Of a stretch of 64,000 nucleotides of DNA, positions 24,906 to 38,382 are shown one piece after another. The first letter of the stretch is position 1. Each line of letters opens with the position of its first letter. The position numbers and the translations under genes are program-made. The DNA comes from Arabidopsis thaliana (Eukaryota > Streptophyta > Magnoliopsida > Brassicales > Brassicaceae): contig NC_003070.9 of the NCBI RefSeq assembly GCF_000001735.4, forward strand, positions 12,766,001-12,830,000. The letters run 5' to 3'. The notes under the pieces are model-generated. The model did not search any database, was not told the DNA's origin, and saw only the letters and a list, made by a program, of their open reading frames with translations.

Positions 24906-26207
24906 GTGATATATGTGAATATGACTACAGTAACGGTTCCAATCGCCTCTATTTTCTCTCTTAGACACCATTTTCAAGACACGCCAAGTTCAAGTGGGAA
25001 GGAAGATTGCTTGAAGAAGAAGATATTTTTAGGATCTATAAATATCTTTAACAGACTCTGTTCTATTATAAATAAGGAGAGAGATCGATTTAGAGGGATT
25101 ATGCTTTTGATGTTGTGAGAGTTTTTTTGTTAGACTTTGGCCAAGCGATGTGCTTGAGGAGAGATTAATGTTGATCTCTATGTTATCGTGAGGTTGAATG
25201 TTCAGGCGAATGATAATGTTTCTGGATTTGCATTGGTTATTGTTTTGATAATCAGTCGGATCATCTTTCTATTTGAGTATTGTATTTGAAATTGGAGTTT
25301 GGGATATCAACAACTTGACATTGGTGCAGTGAAACTGGTTTTGGTCAAACGTTATGATGGATAATGATGCTGCGAAAAAACAATTGGAGTTTCTCTAGGG
25401 CGGATTCAAGTTACTATGCCAATCCGGAGGTGCAATTTTTGGAGTTGTTGACTTCGATGGAGGAAACCTTGAAGCAAGTGGTTTGCGCAGTAGAGAGGAT
25501 TGAATCTCGATCGATTTCAGATGACATTAGACAGCTGGACCTCCGGATCTTCACTAAAGGTAATCCGAAGAGGGGATTGCGATGACTGAAGCTCAATTTC
25601 TTGGTGGTGACTATAGTGAGAAAGACAAGTTGGCGTGTGTTTCTGGTTTTTTTGGTGGTCAAGCAAAATTTTGGTTCCACAAGGAACTATCGTGGATTCC
25701 GTTCCATAGTTGGAGCCAGGTGAAGGATGGTTTATTGTTAACGTTTGGAAACAATCGGGACAAAAAGCGAGTACTTATGGAACTCGATCTTGAAATGAAA
25801 CATTGGATCAAAGATTTTGATCGCAAGAGGGAGGCACATAAATTTCTTGAATCAGAAGCTATCGTTGTAAGCGCATCAAGTTAGGAGATAGTTTCGAACA
25901 AAAATGTTGAAGCAATTCAAGATACAGAGTTGTCGGGTGGAGGTGACTTGATTGACAAAGATTCACCGATTCAGGAGATCGCTCAAGTTCAAAGAAGGAA
26001 TTGATTGAGTCATTGGTTGTTTTTGAGAAATTGCAAGGTGCATTTGTAAAGAACAATCGGGTATATCCACCATTTGTTCATCAAATTCTCAATGAGAAGC
26101 AAGAGGCAAACCATGTGTTAGATAAACTGTCCCTTAGAAGACACAAACATCAAAGTGGGAAGAGAAGTATATCTCCTAAGGACATTTCCAACCCTACTTT
26201 ATTTTAG
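24906..26207 (+). mobile_element. Ty3/Gypsy gag fossil, unit 8
   Basis: Matches unit 4 in the higher-order repeat. Broken. Confidence 0.65.
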
Positions 26208-27644
26208 AGAAAAAACTCTAAATTCTTCTCCAACCCTACTCTATATAGAACTCTAAAATAGAGAAATCAGCAGAATTGTTTTATATATAGAGTGACTATA
26301 TTTTCTTCTATGTTTTAGAGTTGATTGTTTTATTTATACTTTAATCCTTCAAATTTAATTTAATTGAATCGTCCTTCTCTTCTTTGACTTTCCTTCTCTT
26401 CTCTGCCACGTCATCATCCACGTCATCCTTCGCTTCCTCTAAAGAATGCTGAATCCGTTTTCTCACATACGTCTGATGAACCTTATCACCCTTCTCATGT
26501 CGCATTTGCGGTGAGCTTTTGGCTGTAAAGGGCGATTGGTGAACACATGAGAAGAACTGTGGGAAATATTGGGTTTGCCGTTTGCGGTTGCGGTTCTGAT
26601 TTTAAACACAAACGTTTGGGCCTGGTTGTGGGCCTTATCAGACTGGTTTTTTTAATAACAGACTTCTAATTTATCTGTCTCCCAGACTTTGTTCTTTTAA
26701 ATTTGGGCATCTTTTTCTCTTCGCTTATGGAGTATCTATTTACTTTAGAATAATAATACAATGTGGTATCTAATTGTTCTAAATTAGGAACACAAAGTCT
26801 ACCATTACATTTTTCATCTCTATATTAGTTAATAACACAAATGTATAAATGAGAAAATGGCCTTCATTGTTTATAATAATTACTAGAAATGTAATTCAGA
26901 GAAAATTATTATTAATTGTCTCGTTTAAGATAGAATAGGGTTTGAATTTATCAAATATGAAAAACAGATGAATACAAAATTGACCATACATATGCACTTA
27001 AATATTCTGATTTCTTTATAGTGTAATCTCATTCAAGAAAAGCTTTGGAAAAATTCCAACAAAAAAAAAACTATTTTATATCTGTGAATAATTAAACCCC
27101 TGAATTTTTTTTATTCTAATTGGAAAATTGGAAAATCAACTGATCTATTTGTGTATTTTTCTTCTTGAATTAATTGAGAAATTAACTAATATGTTGTTAT
27201 TTGTTTGTATTTATCTTATATAATTCAACATTTAACATTTTTTTTTTTTAACTGGTACATTGTATGATTGTTAGTTTGTTACTGAATTGTAGTTGTTTTT
27301 TCTTACATTAAAAATTTGAGTTTGTCACTAAGTTTTGCAACAGTTGTTGATGATAAGTCATATTTTTATTCTTTTAAATTCAAGGCCAAATATTTGATAT
27401 ATATGTTGGTCGAAAGACTTAATATATAGCCAACGTATGTATTTGGGTTGATCTAGCTAGTTTGGTTAAATCGAAATACTCTCTAGACCAATGTTTTGTT
27501 GACATAAACGTTTGTTTTAATATGCATCAAAAATTAAAGGAAGAAATTATTTTATAAGAATAATGAATTGATCACGTACTTACATATTTTTATATTGTTA
27601 TGTTATAATCATGAAAAAAACAAATCATTAGGAGTTTTCATAAT

Positions 27645-27923
27645 TCAGAATTGGCAATACTTAGGCGCCCATCTACAGATTCGTGAGCTTCCCTTTGGAG
27701 AAGGAACAAACCACTTTTCATCACTGAATAATTGATTGTTGCAGATTTTCTTGCAAGCTTCATCACAAATTTCAGGAGTAGTTTTTTTCGCCGCTTTCAA
27801 GCACTCGTTTTGTGCACAATGTTTCACACACATTGTTATACTGTTTGATTGAGCAATGTGTGCTGAAAACATCATCGTCAATATAATTACGATTATTAAA
27901 ACACTGCATGTTTGAATCCCCAT
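27645..27923 (-). CDS. Thionin-like secreted cysteine-rich peptide, copy 9
   Basis: 92 codons, protein type B, counterpart of copy 5. About 0.6 kb beyond its ATG the unit begins to differ from unit 5 (first mismatch at 28,568), the right border of the higher-order repeat. Confidence 0.8.
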   Translation of the reverse strand: MGIQTCSVLIIVIILTMMFSAHIAQSNSITMCVKHCAQNECLKAAKKTTPEICDEACKKICNNQLFSDEKWFVPSPKGSSRICRWAPKYCQF

Positions 27924-28319
27924 AACGTATCGTTTTTAAGTATTAGTGATGATTTAATACAAATGAGTATTACAAAATGTTTTACTCCTTGTTTATATTT
28001 GTGAAGAAGATGATTTGGTGGGTAATGTTGGGTTAGTCTTGGTGATTTATATAGTGAAACTAATGTTGTCCATTTTTAGCAATTGTTTTAAATATGTTTC
28101 TTGTTTCTCTCTCTAGCAAACAAATTCTGTAGAGTTTCGTTGTGCTTTACTTTTTTAGTTGTCCAAACAAATTATTGCTATGAAAAGAGATCGTAGCTTG
28201 CAGATGTACCCATATGCCATTTTGGTTTTCTTTTGTAGTCACATGTTGTTAAGAGTTGTTACGAATATTTATTTGTAGAGCAGCATAGATCTATTAGATT
28301 AAATCTATTAAATGGTTCA

Positions 28320-29622
28320 GTGATATATGTGAATATGAATACAGTAACGGTTCCAATCGCCTCTATTTTCTCTCTTAGACACCATTTTCAAGACACGCCA
28401 AGTGCAAGTGGGAAGGAAGATTGCTTGAAGAAGAAGATATTTTTAGGATCTATAAATATCTTTAACAGACTCTGTTCTATTATAAATAAGGAGAGAGATC
28501 GATTTAGAGGGATTATGCTTTTGATGTTGTGAGAGTTTTTTTTGTTAGACTTTGGCCAAGCGATGTGTTTGAGGAGAGATTAATGTTGATCTCTATGTTA
28601 TCGTGAGGTTGAATGTTCAGGCGAATGATAATGTTTCTGGATTTGCATTGGTTATTGTTTTGATAATCAGTCGGATCATCTTTCTATTTGAGTATTGTAT
28701 TTGAAATTGGAGTTTGGGATATCAACAACTTGACATTGGTGCAGTGAAACTGGTTTTGGTCAAACGTTATGATGGATAATGATGCTGCGAAAAAACAATT
28801 GGAGTTTCTCTAGGGCGGATTCAAGTTACTATGCCAATCCGGAGGTGCAATTTTTGGAGTTGTTGACTTCGATGGAGGAAACCTTGAAGCAAGTGGTTTG
28901 CGCAGTAGAGAGGATTGAATCTCGATCGATTTCAGATGACATTAGACAGCTGGACCTCCGGATCTTCACTAAAGGTAATCCGAAGAGGGGATTGCGATGA
29001 CTGAAGCTCAATTTCTTGGTGGTGACTATAGTGAGAAAGACAAGTTGGCGTGTGTTTCTGGTTTTTTTGGTGGTCAAGCAAAATTTTGGTTCCACAAGGA
29101 ACTATCGTGGATTCCGTTCCATAGTTGGAGCCAGGTGAAGGATGGTTTATTGTTAACGTTTGGAAACAATCGGGACAAAAAGCGAGTACTTATGGAACTC
29201 GATCTTGAAATGAAACATTGGATCAAAGATTTTGATCGCAAGAGGGAGGCACATAAATTTCTTGAATCAGAAGCTATCGTTGTAAGCGCATCAAGTTAGG
29301 AGATAGTTTCGAACAAAAATGTTGAAGCAATTCAAGATACAGAGTTGTCGGGTGGAGGTGACTTGATTGACAAAGATTCACCGATTCAGGAGATCGCTCA
29401 AGTTCAAAGAAGGAATTGATTGAGTCATTGGTTGTTTTTGAGAAATTGCAAGGTGCATTTGTAAAGAACAATCGGGTATATCCACCATTTGTTCATCAAA
29501 TTCTCAATGAGAAGCAAGAGGCAAACCATGTGTTAGATAAACTGTCCCTTAGAAGACACAAACATCAAAGTGGGAAGAGAAGTATATCTCCTAAGGACAT
29601 TTCCAACCCTACTTTATTTTAG
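28320..29622 (+). mobile_element. Ty3/Gypsy gag fossil, unit 9
   Basis: Lies across the right border of the higher-order repeat: the start matches unit 5, the 3' third has the unit-4 type. Broken. Confidence 0.65.
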
Positions 29623-30983
29623 AGAAAAAACTCTAAATTCTTCTCCAACCCTACTCTATATAGAATTCTAAAATAGAGAAATCAGCAGAATTGTTTTATA
29701 TATAGAGTGACTATATTTTCTTCTATGTTTTAGAGTTGATTGTTTTATTTATACTTTAGTCCTTCAAATTTAATTTAATTGAATCGTCCTTCTCTTCTTT
29801 GACTTTCCTTCTCTTCTCTGCCACGTCATCATCCACGTCATCCTTCGCTTCCTCTAAAGAATGCTGAATCCGTTTTCTCACATACGTCTGATGAACCTTA
29901 TCACCCTTCTCATGTCGCATTTGCGGTGAGCTTTTGGCTGTAAAGGGCGATTGGTGAACACATGAGAAGAACTGTGGGAAATATTGGGTTTGCCGTTTGC
30001 GGTTGCGGTTCTGATTTTAAACACAAACGTTTGGGCCTGGTTGTGGGCCTTATCAGACTAGTTTTTTTAATAGCAGACTTCTAATTTATCTGTCTCCCAG
30101 ACTTTGTTCTTTTAAATTTGGGCATCTTTTTCTCTTCGCTTATGGAGTATCTATTTACTTTAGAATAATAATACAATGTGGTATCTAATTGTTCTAAATT
30201 AGGAACACAAAGTCTACCATTACATTTTTCATCTCTATATTAGTTAATAACACAAATGTATAAATGAGAAAATGGCCTTCATTGTTTATAATAATTACTA
30301 GAAATGTAATTCAGAGAAAATTATTATTAATTGTCTCGTTTAAGATAGAATAGGGTTTGAATTTATCAAATATGAAAAACAGATGAATACAAAATTGACC
30401 ATACATATGCACTTAAATATTCTGATTTCTTATAGTGTAATCTCATTCAAGAAAAGCTTTGGAAAATTGGAAAATCAACTGATCTATTTGTGTATTTTTC
30501 TTCTTGAATTAATTGAGAAATTAACTAATATGTTGTTATTTGTTTGTATTTATCTTATATAATTCAACATTTAACATTTTTTTTTTTTAACTGGTACATT
30601 GTATGATTGTTAGTTTGTTACTGAATTGCAGTTGTTTTTTCTTACATTAAAAATTTGAGTTTGTAAATAAGTTTTGCAACAGTTGTTGATGATAAGTCAT
30701 ATTTTTATTCTTTTAAATTCAAGGCCAAATATTTGATATATATGTTGGTCGAAAGACTTAATATATAGCCAACGTATGTATTTGGGTTGATCTAGCTAGT
30801 TTGGTTAAATCGAAATACTCTCTAGACCAATGTTTTGTTGACATAAACGCTTGTTTTAATATGCATCAAAAATTAAAGGAAGAAATTATTTTATAAGAAT
30901 AATGAATTGATCACGTACTTACATATTTTTATATTGTTATGTTATAATCATGAAAAAAACAAATCATTAGGAGTTTTCATAAT

Positions 30984-31247
30984 TCAGAATTGGCAATACT
31001 TAGGCGCCCATCTACAGATTCGTGAGCTTCCCTTTGGAGAAGGAACAAACCACTTTTCATCACTGAATAATTGATTGTTGCAGATTTTCTTGCAAGCTTC
31101 ATCACAAATTTCAGGAGTAGTTTTTTTCGCCGCTTTCAAGCACTCGTTTTGTGCACAATGTTTCACACACATTGTTATACTGTTTGATTGAGCAATGTGT
31201 GCAAATATAATTACGATTATTAAAACACTGCATGTTTGAATCCCCAT
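30984..31247 (-). CDS. Thionin-like peptide, copy 10, shortened signal peptide
   Basis: 87 codons. A 15-bp in-frame deletion removes five residues from the hydrophobic core and end of the signal peptide (LTMMFSAH becomes FAH). The mature type-B peptide with its eight cysteines is unchanged. The remaining hydrophobic run (SVLIIVIIFA) is about ten residues, near the lower limit for secretion, so export may be weaker. The TATA box at 31,368 is kept. Confidence 0.75.
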   Translation of the reverse strand: MGIQTCSVLIIVIIFAHIAQSNSITMCVKHCAQNECLKAAKKTTPEICDEACKKICNNQLFSDEKWFVPSPKGSSRICRWAPKYCQF

Positions 31248-31643
31248 AACGTATCGTTTTTAAGTATTAGTGATGATTTAATACAAATGAGTATTACAAA
31301 ATGTTTTACTCCTTGTTTATATTTGTGAAGAAGATGATTTGGTGGGTAATGTTGGGTTAGTCTTGGTGATTTATATAGTGAAACTAATGTTGTCCATTTT
31401 TAGCAATTGTTTTAAATATGTTTCTTGTTTCTCTCTCTAGCAAACAAATTCTGTAGAGTTTCGTTGTGCTTTACTTCTTTAGTTGTCCAAACAAATTATT
31501 GCTATGAAAAGAGATCGTAGCTTGCAGATGTACCCATATGCCATTTTGGTTTTCTTTTGTAGTCACATGTTGTTAAGAGTTGTTACGAATATTTATTTGT
31601 AGAGCAGCATAGATCTATTAGATTAAATCTATTAAATGGTTCA

Positions 31644-32946
31644 GTGATATATGTGAATATGAATACAGTAACAGTTCCAATCGCCTCTATTTTCTCTCTT
31701 AGACACCATTTTCAAGACACGCCAAGTGCAAGTGGGAAGGAAGATTGCTTGAAGAAGAAGATATTTTTAGGATCTATAAATATCTTTAACAGACTCTGTT
31801 CTATTATAAATAAGGAGAGAGATCGATTTAGAGGGATTATGCTTTTGATGTTGTGAGAGTTTTTTTTGTTAGACTTTGGCCAAGCGATGTGCTTGAGGAG
31901 AGATTAATGTTGATCTCTATGTTATCGTGAGGTTGAATGTTCAGGTGAATGATAATGTTTCTGGATTTGCATTGGTTATTGTTTTGATAATCAGTCGGAT
32001 CATCTTTCTATTTGAGTATTGTATTTGAAATTGGAGTTTGGGATATCAACAACTTGACATTGGTGCAGTGAAACTGGTTTTGGTCAAACGTTATGATGGA
32101 TAATGATGCTGCAAAAAAACAATTGGAGTTTCTCTAGGGCGGATTCAAGTTACTATGCCAATCCGGAGGTGCAATTTTTGGAGATGTTGACTTCGATGGA
32201 GGAAACCTTGAAGCAAGTGGTTTGCGCAGTAGAGAGGATTGAATCTCGATCGATTTCAGATGACATTAGACAGCTGGACCTCCGGATCTTCACTAAAGGT
32301 AATCCGAAGAGGGGATTGCGATGACTGAAGCTCAATTTCTTGGTGGTGACTATAGTGAGAAAGACAAGTTGGCGTGTGTTTCTGGTTTTTTTGGTGGTCA
32401 AGCAAAATTTTGGTTCCACAAGGAACTATCGTGGATTCCGTTCCATAGTTGGAGCCAGGTGAAGGATGGTTTATTGTTAACGTTTGGAAACAATCGGGAC
32501 AAAAAGCGAGTACTTATGGAACTCGATCTTGAAATGAAACATTGGATCAAAGATTTTGATCGCAAGAGGGAGGCACATAAATTTCTTGAATCAGAAGCTA
32601 TCGTTGTAAGCGCATCAAGTTAGGAGATAGTTTCGAACAAAAATGTTGAAGCAATTCAAGATACAGAGTTGTCGGGTGGAGGTGACTTGATTGACAAAGA
32701 TTCACCGATTCAGGAGATCGCTCAAGTTCAAAGAAGGAATTGATTGAGTCATTGGTTGTTTTTGAGAAATTGCAAGGTGCATTTGTAAAGAACAATCGGG
32801 TATATCCACCATTTGTTCATCAAATTCTCAATGAGAAGCAAGAGGCAAACCATGTGTTAGATAAACTGTCCCTTAGAAGACACAAACATCAAAGTGGGAA
32901 GAGAAGTATATCTCCTAAGGACATTTCCAACCCTACTTTATTTTAG
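31644..32946 (+). mobile_element. Ty3/Gypsy gag fossil, unit 10
   Basis: Shares private variants with unit 11 in the left part and the unit-4 type in the 3' third. Broken. Confidence 0.65.
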
Positions 32947-34307
32947 AGAAAAAACTCTAAATTCTTCTCCAACCCTACTCTATATAGAATTCTAAAATAG
33001 AGAAATCAGCAGAATTGTTTTATATATAGAGTGACTATATTTTCTTCTATGTTTTAGAGTTGATTGTTTTATTTATACTTTAGTCCTTCAAATTTAATTT
33101 AATTGAATCGTCCTTCTCTTCTTTGACTTTCCTTCTCTTCTCTGCCACGTCATCATCCACGTCATCCTTCGCTTCCTCTAAAGAATGCTGAATCCGTTTT
33201 CTCACATACGTCTGATGAACCTTATCACCCTTCTCATGTCGCATTTGCGGTGAGCTTTTGGCTGTAAAGGGCGATTGGTGAACACATGAGAAGAACTGTG
33301 GGAAATATTGGGTTTGCCGTTTGCGGTTGCGGTTCTGATTTTAAACACAAACGTTTGGGCCTGGTTGTGGGCCTTATCAGACTAGTTTTTTTAATAGCAG
33401 ACTTCTAATTTATCTGTCTCCCAGACTTTGTTCTTTTAAATTTGGGCATCTTTTTCTCTTCGCTTATGGAGTATCTATTTACTTTAGAATAATAATACAA
33501 TGTGGTATCTAATTGTTCTAAATTAGGAACACAAAGTCTACCATTACATTTTTCATCTCTATATTAGTTAATAACACAAATGTATAAATGAGAAAATGGC
33601 CTTCATTGTTTATAATAATTACTAGAAATGTAATTCAGAGAAAATTATTATTAATTGTCTCGTTTAAGATAGAATAGGGTTTGAATTTATCAAATATGAA
33701 AAACAGATGAATACAAAATTGACCATACATATGCACTTAAATATTCTGATTTCTTATAGTGTAATCTCATTCAAGAAAAGCTTTGGAAAATTGGAAAATC
33801 AACTGATCTATTTGTGTATTTTTCTTCTTGAATTAATTGAGAAATTAACTAATATGTTGTTATTTGTTTGTATTTATCTTATATAATTCAACATTTAACA
33901 TTTTTTTTTTTTAACTGGTACATTGTATGATTGTTAGTTTGTTACTGAATTGCAGTTGTTTTTTCTTACATTAAAAATTTGAGTTTGTAAATAAGTTTTG
34001 CAACAGTTGTTGATGATAAGTCATATTTTTATTCTTTTAAATTCAAGGCCAAATATTTGATATATATGTTGGTCGAAAGACTTAATATATAGCCAACGTA
34101 TGTATTTGGGTTGATCTAGCTAGTTTGGTTAAATCGAAATACTCTCTAGACCAATGTTTTGTTGACATAAACGCTTGTTTTAATATGCATCAAAAATTAA
34201 AGGAAGAAATTATTTTATAAGAATAATGAATTGATCACGTACTTACATATTTTTATATTGTTATGTTATAATCATGAAAAAAACAAATCATTAGGAGTTT
34301 TCATAAT

Positions 34308-34571
34308 TCAGAATTGGCAATACTTAGGCGCCCATCTACAGATTCGTGAGCTTCCCTTTGGAGAAGGAACAAACCACTTTTCATCACTGAATAATTGATT
34401 GTTGCAGATTTTCTTGCAAGCTTCATCACAAATTTCAGGAGTAGTTTTTTTCGCCGCTTTCAAGCACTCGTTTTGTGCACAATGTTTCACACACATTGTT
34501 ATACTGTTTGATTGAGCAATGTGTGCAAATATAATTACGATTATTAAAACACTGCATGTTTGAATCCCCAT
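34308..34571 (-). CDS. Thionin-like peptide, copy 11, shortened signal peptide
   Basis: 87 codons, identical in protein to copy 10, including the five-residue loss. It arose with copy 10 by a 3,324-bp tandem duplication. Because the deletion was duplicated rather than purged, secretion may tolerate it, or the copy may simply be redundant. Confidence 0.75.
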   Translation of the reverse strand: MGIQTCSVLIIVIIFAHIAQSNSITMCVKHCAQNECLKAAKKTTPEICDEACKKICNNQLFSDEKWFVPSPKGSSRICRWAPKYCQF

Positions 34572-34967
34572 AACGTATCGTTTTTAAGTATTAGTGATGA
34601 TTTAATACAAATGAGTATTACAAAATGTTTTACTCCTTGTTTATATTTGTGAAGAAGATGATTTGGTGGGTAATGTTGGGTTAGTCTTGGTGATTTATAT
34701 AGTGAAACTAATGTTGTCCATTTTTAGCAATTGTTTTAAATATGTTTCTTGTTTCTCTCTCTAGCAAACAAATTCTGTAGAGTTTCGTTGTGCTTTACTT
34801 CTTTAGTTGTCCAAACAAATTATTGCTATGAAAAGAGATCGTAGCTTGCAGATGTACCCATATGCCATTTTGGTTTTCTTTTGTAGTCACATGTTGTTAA
34901 GAGTTGTTACGAATATTTATTTGTAGAGCAGCATAGATCTATTAGATTAAATCTATTAAATGGTTCA

Positions 34968-36270
34968 GTGATATATGTGAATATGAATACAGTAACAGTT
35001 CCAATCGCCTCTATTTTCTCTCTTAGACACCATTTTCAAGACACGCCAAGTGCAAGTGGGAAGGAAGATTGCTTGAAGAAGAAGATATTTTTAGGATCTA
35101 TAAATATCTTTAACAGACTCTGTTCTATTATAAATAAGGAGAGAGATCGATTTAGAGGGATTATGCTTTTGATGTTGTGAGAGTTTTTTTTGTTAGACTT
35201 TGGCCAAGCGATGTGCTTGAGGAGAGATTAATGTTGATCTCTATGTTATCGTGAGGTTGAATGTTCAGGTGAATGATAATGTTTCTGGATTTGCATTGGT
35301 TATTGTTTTGATAATCAGTCGGATCATCTTTCTATTTGAGTATTGTATTTGAAATTGGAGTTTGGGATATCAACAACTTGACATTGGTGCAGTGAAACTG
35401 GTTTTGGTCAAACGTTATGATGGATAATGATGCTGCAAAAAAACAATTGGAGTTTCTCTAGGGCGGATTCAAGTTACTATGCCAATCCGGAGGTGCAATT
35501 TTTGGAGATGTTGACTTCGATGGAGGAAACCTTGAAGCAAGTGGTTTGCGCAGTAGAGAGGATTGAATCTCGATCGATTTCAGATGACATTAGACAGCTG
35601 GACCTCCGGATCTTCACTAAAGGTAATCCGAAGAGGGGATTGCGATGACTGAAGCTCAATTTCTTGGTGGTGACTATAGTGAGAAAGACAAGTTGGCGTG
35701 TGTTTCTGGTTTTTTTGGTGGTCAAGCAAAATTTTGGTTCCACAAGGAACTATCGTGGATTCCGTTCCATAGTTGGAGCCAGGTGAAGGATGGTTTATTG
35801 TTAACGTTTGGAAACAATCGGGACAAAAAGCGAGTACTTATGGAACTCGATCTTGAAATGAAACATTGGATCAAAGATTTTGATCGCAAGAGGGAGGCAC
35901 ATAAATTTCTTGAATCAGAAGCTATCGTTGTAAGCGCATCAAGTTAGGAGATAGTTTCGAACAAAAATGTTGAAGCAATTCAGGATACTGAATTGTCGGG
36001 TGGAGGTGACTTGATTGACAAAGATTCACCGATTCAGGAGATCGCTCAAGTTCAAAGAAGGAATTGATTGAGTCATTGGTTGTTTTTGAGAAATTGCAAT
36101 GTGCATTTGTAAAGAACAATCGGGTATATCCACCATTTGTTCATCAAATTCTCAATGAGAAGCAAGAGGCTAACCATGTGTTAGATAAACTGTCCCTTAG
36201 AAGACACAAACATCAAAGTGAGAAGAGAAGTATATCTCCTAAGGACATTTCCAACCCTACTTTATTTTAG
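34968..36270 (+). mobile_element. Ty3/Gypsy gag fossil, unit 11
   Basis: Left part as unit 10, 3' third of the unit-3 type; the join lies near 35,944-35,990, so the fossil itself is mosaic. Broken. Confidence 0.65.
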
Positions 36271-37707
36271 AAATAAAACTCTAAATTTTTCTCCAACCCT
36301 ACTCTATATAGAACTCTAAAATAGAGAAATCAGCAGAATTGTTTTATATATAGAGTGACTATATTTTCTCCTATGTTTTAGAGTTGATTGTTTTATTTAT
36401 ACTTTAGTCCTTCAAATTTAATTTAATTGAACCGTCCTTCTCTTCTTTAACTTTCCTTCTCTTCTCTGCCACGTTATCATCCACGTCATCCTTCGCTTCC
36501 TCTAAAGAATGCTGAATCCGTTTTCTCACATACGTCTGATGAACCTTATCACCCTTCTCGTGTGGCATTTGCGGTGAGCTTTTGGCTGTAAAGGGCGATT
36601 GGTGAACACATGAGAAGAACTGTGGGAAATATTGGGTTTGCCGTTTGCGATTAGGGTTCTGATTTTAAACACAAACGTTTGGGCCTGGTTGTGGGCCTTA
36701 TCCGACTGGTTTTTTTAATAGCAGACTTCTAATTTATCTGTCTCCAAAACTTTGTTCTTTTAAATTTGGGCATCTTTTGCTCTTCGCTTATGGAGTATCT
36801 ATTTACTTTAGAATAATAATACAATGTGGTATCTAATTGTTCCAAATTAGGAACACGAAGTCTACCATTACATTTTTCATCTCTATATTAGTTAATAACA
36901 CAAAGGTATAAATGAGAAAATGGCCTTCATTGTTTATAATAATTACTACAAATGTAATTCAGAGAAAATTATCATTAATTGTCTCGTTTAAGATAGAATA
37001 GGGTTTGAATTTATCAAATATGAAAAACAGATCAATACAAAATTGACCATACATATGCACTTAAATATTCTGATTTATTTATAGTTTAATCTCATTCAAG
37101 AAAAGCTTTAGAAAAATTCCAACAAAAAAAGAACTATTTTATATCTGTCAATAATTAAACCCCTGAATTTTTTTTATTCTAATTGGAAAATTGGAAAATC
37201 AACTGATCTATTTGTGTATTTTTCTTCTTGAATTAATTGAGAAATTAACTAAGATGTTGCTATTTGTTTGTATTTATCCTATATAATTCAACATTTAATA
37301 TTTTTTTGTTTTTACTGGTACATTGTATGATTGTTAGTTTGTTACTGAATTGCAGTTGTTTTTTCTTACATTAAAAATTTTAGTTTGTAAATAAGTTTTG
37401 CAACAGATGTTGATGATAAGTCATATTTTTATTCTTTTAAATTCAAGGCCAAATATTTGATATATATGTTGGTCGAAAGACTTAATATATAGCCAATGTA
37501 TGTATTTGGGTTGATCTAGCTAGTTTGGTTAAATCGAAATACTCTCTAGACCAATGTTTTGTTGACATAAACGCTTGTTTTAATATGCATCAAAAATTAA
37601 AGGAAGAAATTATTTTATAAGAATAATGAATTGATTACGTACTTACATATTTTTATATTGTTATGTTATAATCATGAAAAAAACATATCATTAGGAGTTT
37701 TCATAAT

Positions 37708-37986
37708 TCAGAATTGGCAATACTTAGGCGCCCATCTACAGATTCGGGAGCTTCCCTTTGGAGCAGGAACAAACCACTTTTCATCACCGAATAATTGATT
37801 GTTGCAGATTTTCTTGCAAGCTTCATCACAAATTTTAGGAGTAGGTTTTTTCGCCGCTTTCAAGCACTCGTTTTGTGCACAATGTTTCACACACATTGTT
37901 ATACTGTTTGATTGAGCAATGTGTGCTGAAAACATCATCGTCAATATAGCTACGATTATTAAAACACTGCGTGTTTGAATCCCCAT
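37708..37986 (-). CDS. Thionin-like secreted cysteine-rich peptide, copy 12
   Basis: 92 codons. Type A with C6R in the signal peptide and E51K just before the fourth mature cysteine. E51K is also present in copy 14. The change to Arg at residue 6 gives the signal peptide a more basic n-region. Confidence 0.8.
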   Translation of the reverse strand: MGIQTRSVLIIVAILTMMFSAHIAQSNSITMCVKHCAQNECLKAAKKPTPKICDEACKKICNNQLFGDEKWFVPAPKGSSRICRWAPKYCQF

Positions 37987-38382
37987 AACGTATTGTTTTT
38001 AAGTATTAGTGATGATTTAATACAAATGAGTATTACAAAATGTTTTACTCCTTGTTTATATTTGTGAAGAAGATGATTTAGTGGGTAATGTTGGGTTAGT
38101 CTTGGTGATTTATATAGTGAAACTAATGTTGTCCATTTTTAGCAATTGTTTTAAATATGTTTCTTGTTTCTCTCTCTAGCAAACAAATTCTGTAGAGTTT
38201 CGTTGTGCTTTACTTTTTTAGTTGTCCAAACAAATTATTGCTATGAAAAGAGATCGTAGCTTGCAGATGTACTCATATGCCATTTTGGTTTTATTTTGTA
38301 GTCACATGTTGTTACGAGTTGTTACGAATATTTATTTGTAGAGCAGCATAGATCTATTAGATTAAATCTATTAAATGGTTCA

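Larger units (their letters stand above)
17446..28567. repeat. Higher-order repeat, copy B (units 6-9)
   Basis: Second copy of the four-unit block at 3,793-14,914. Left of the block, units 5 and 6 share the GATTCGTGAGC form of the thionin tail, whereas unit 2 has GATTCGGGAGC. Copy B therefore seems to join a unit-5-like left side to a unit-2-like right side, as unequal exchange would produce. The near-identity means either a very recent duplication or an assembly duplication. Confidence 0.85.
30618..35943. repeat. Recent 3,324-bp duplication making units 10 and 11
   Basis: Units 10 and 11 share a 15-bp deletion in the thionin signal peptide. The spacers before both units share a 75-bp deletion (near 30,460 and 33,784) that joins two GGAAAA tracts, and an otherwise rare TAGAATTCTAAAATAG variant. 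From about 35,944 unit 11 switches to the sequence type of units 3, 7 and 12, so unit 11 is a recombinant: left half from unit 10, right half from a unit-3-type copy. Confidence 0.8.
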
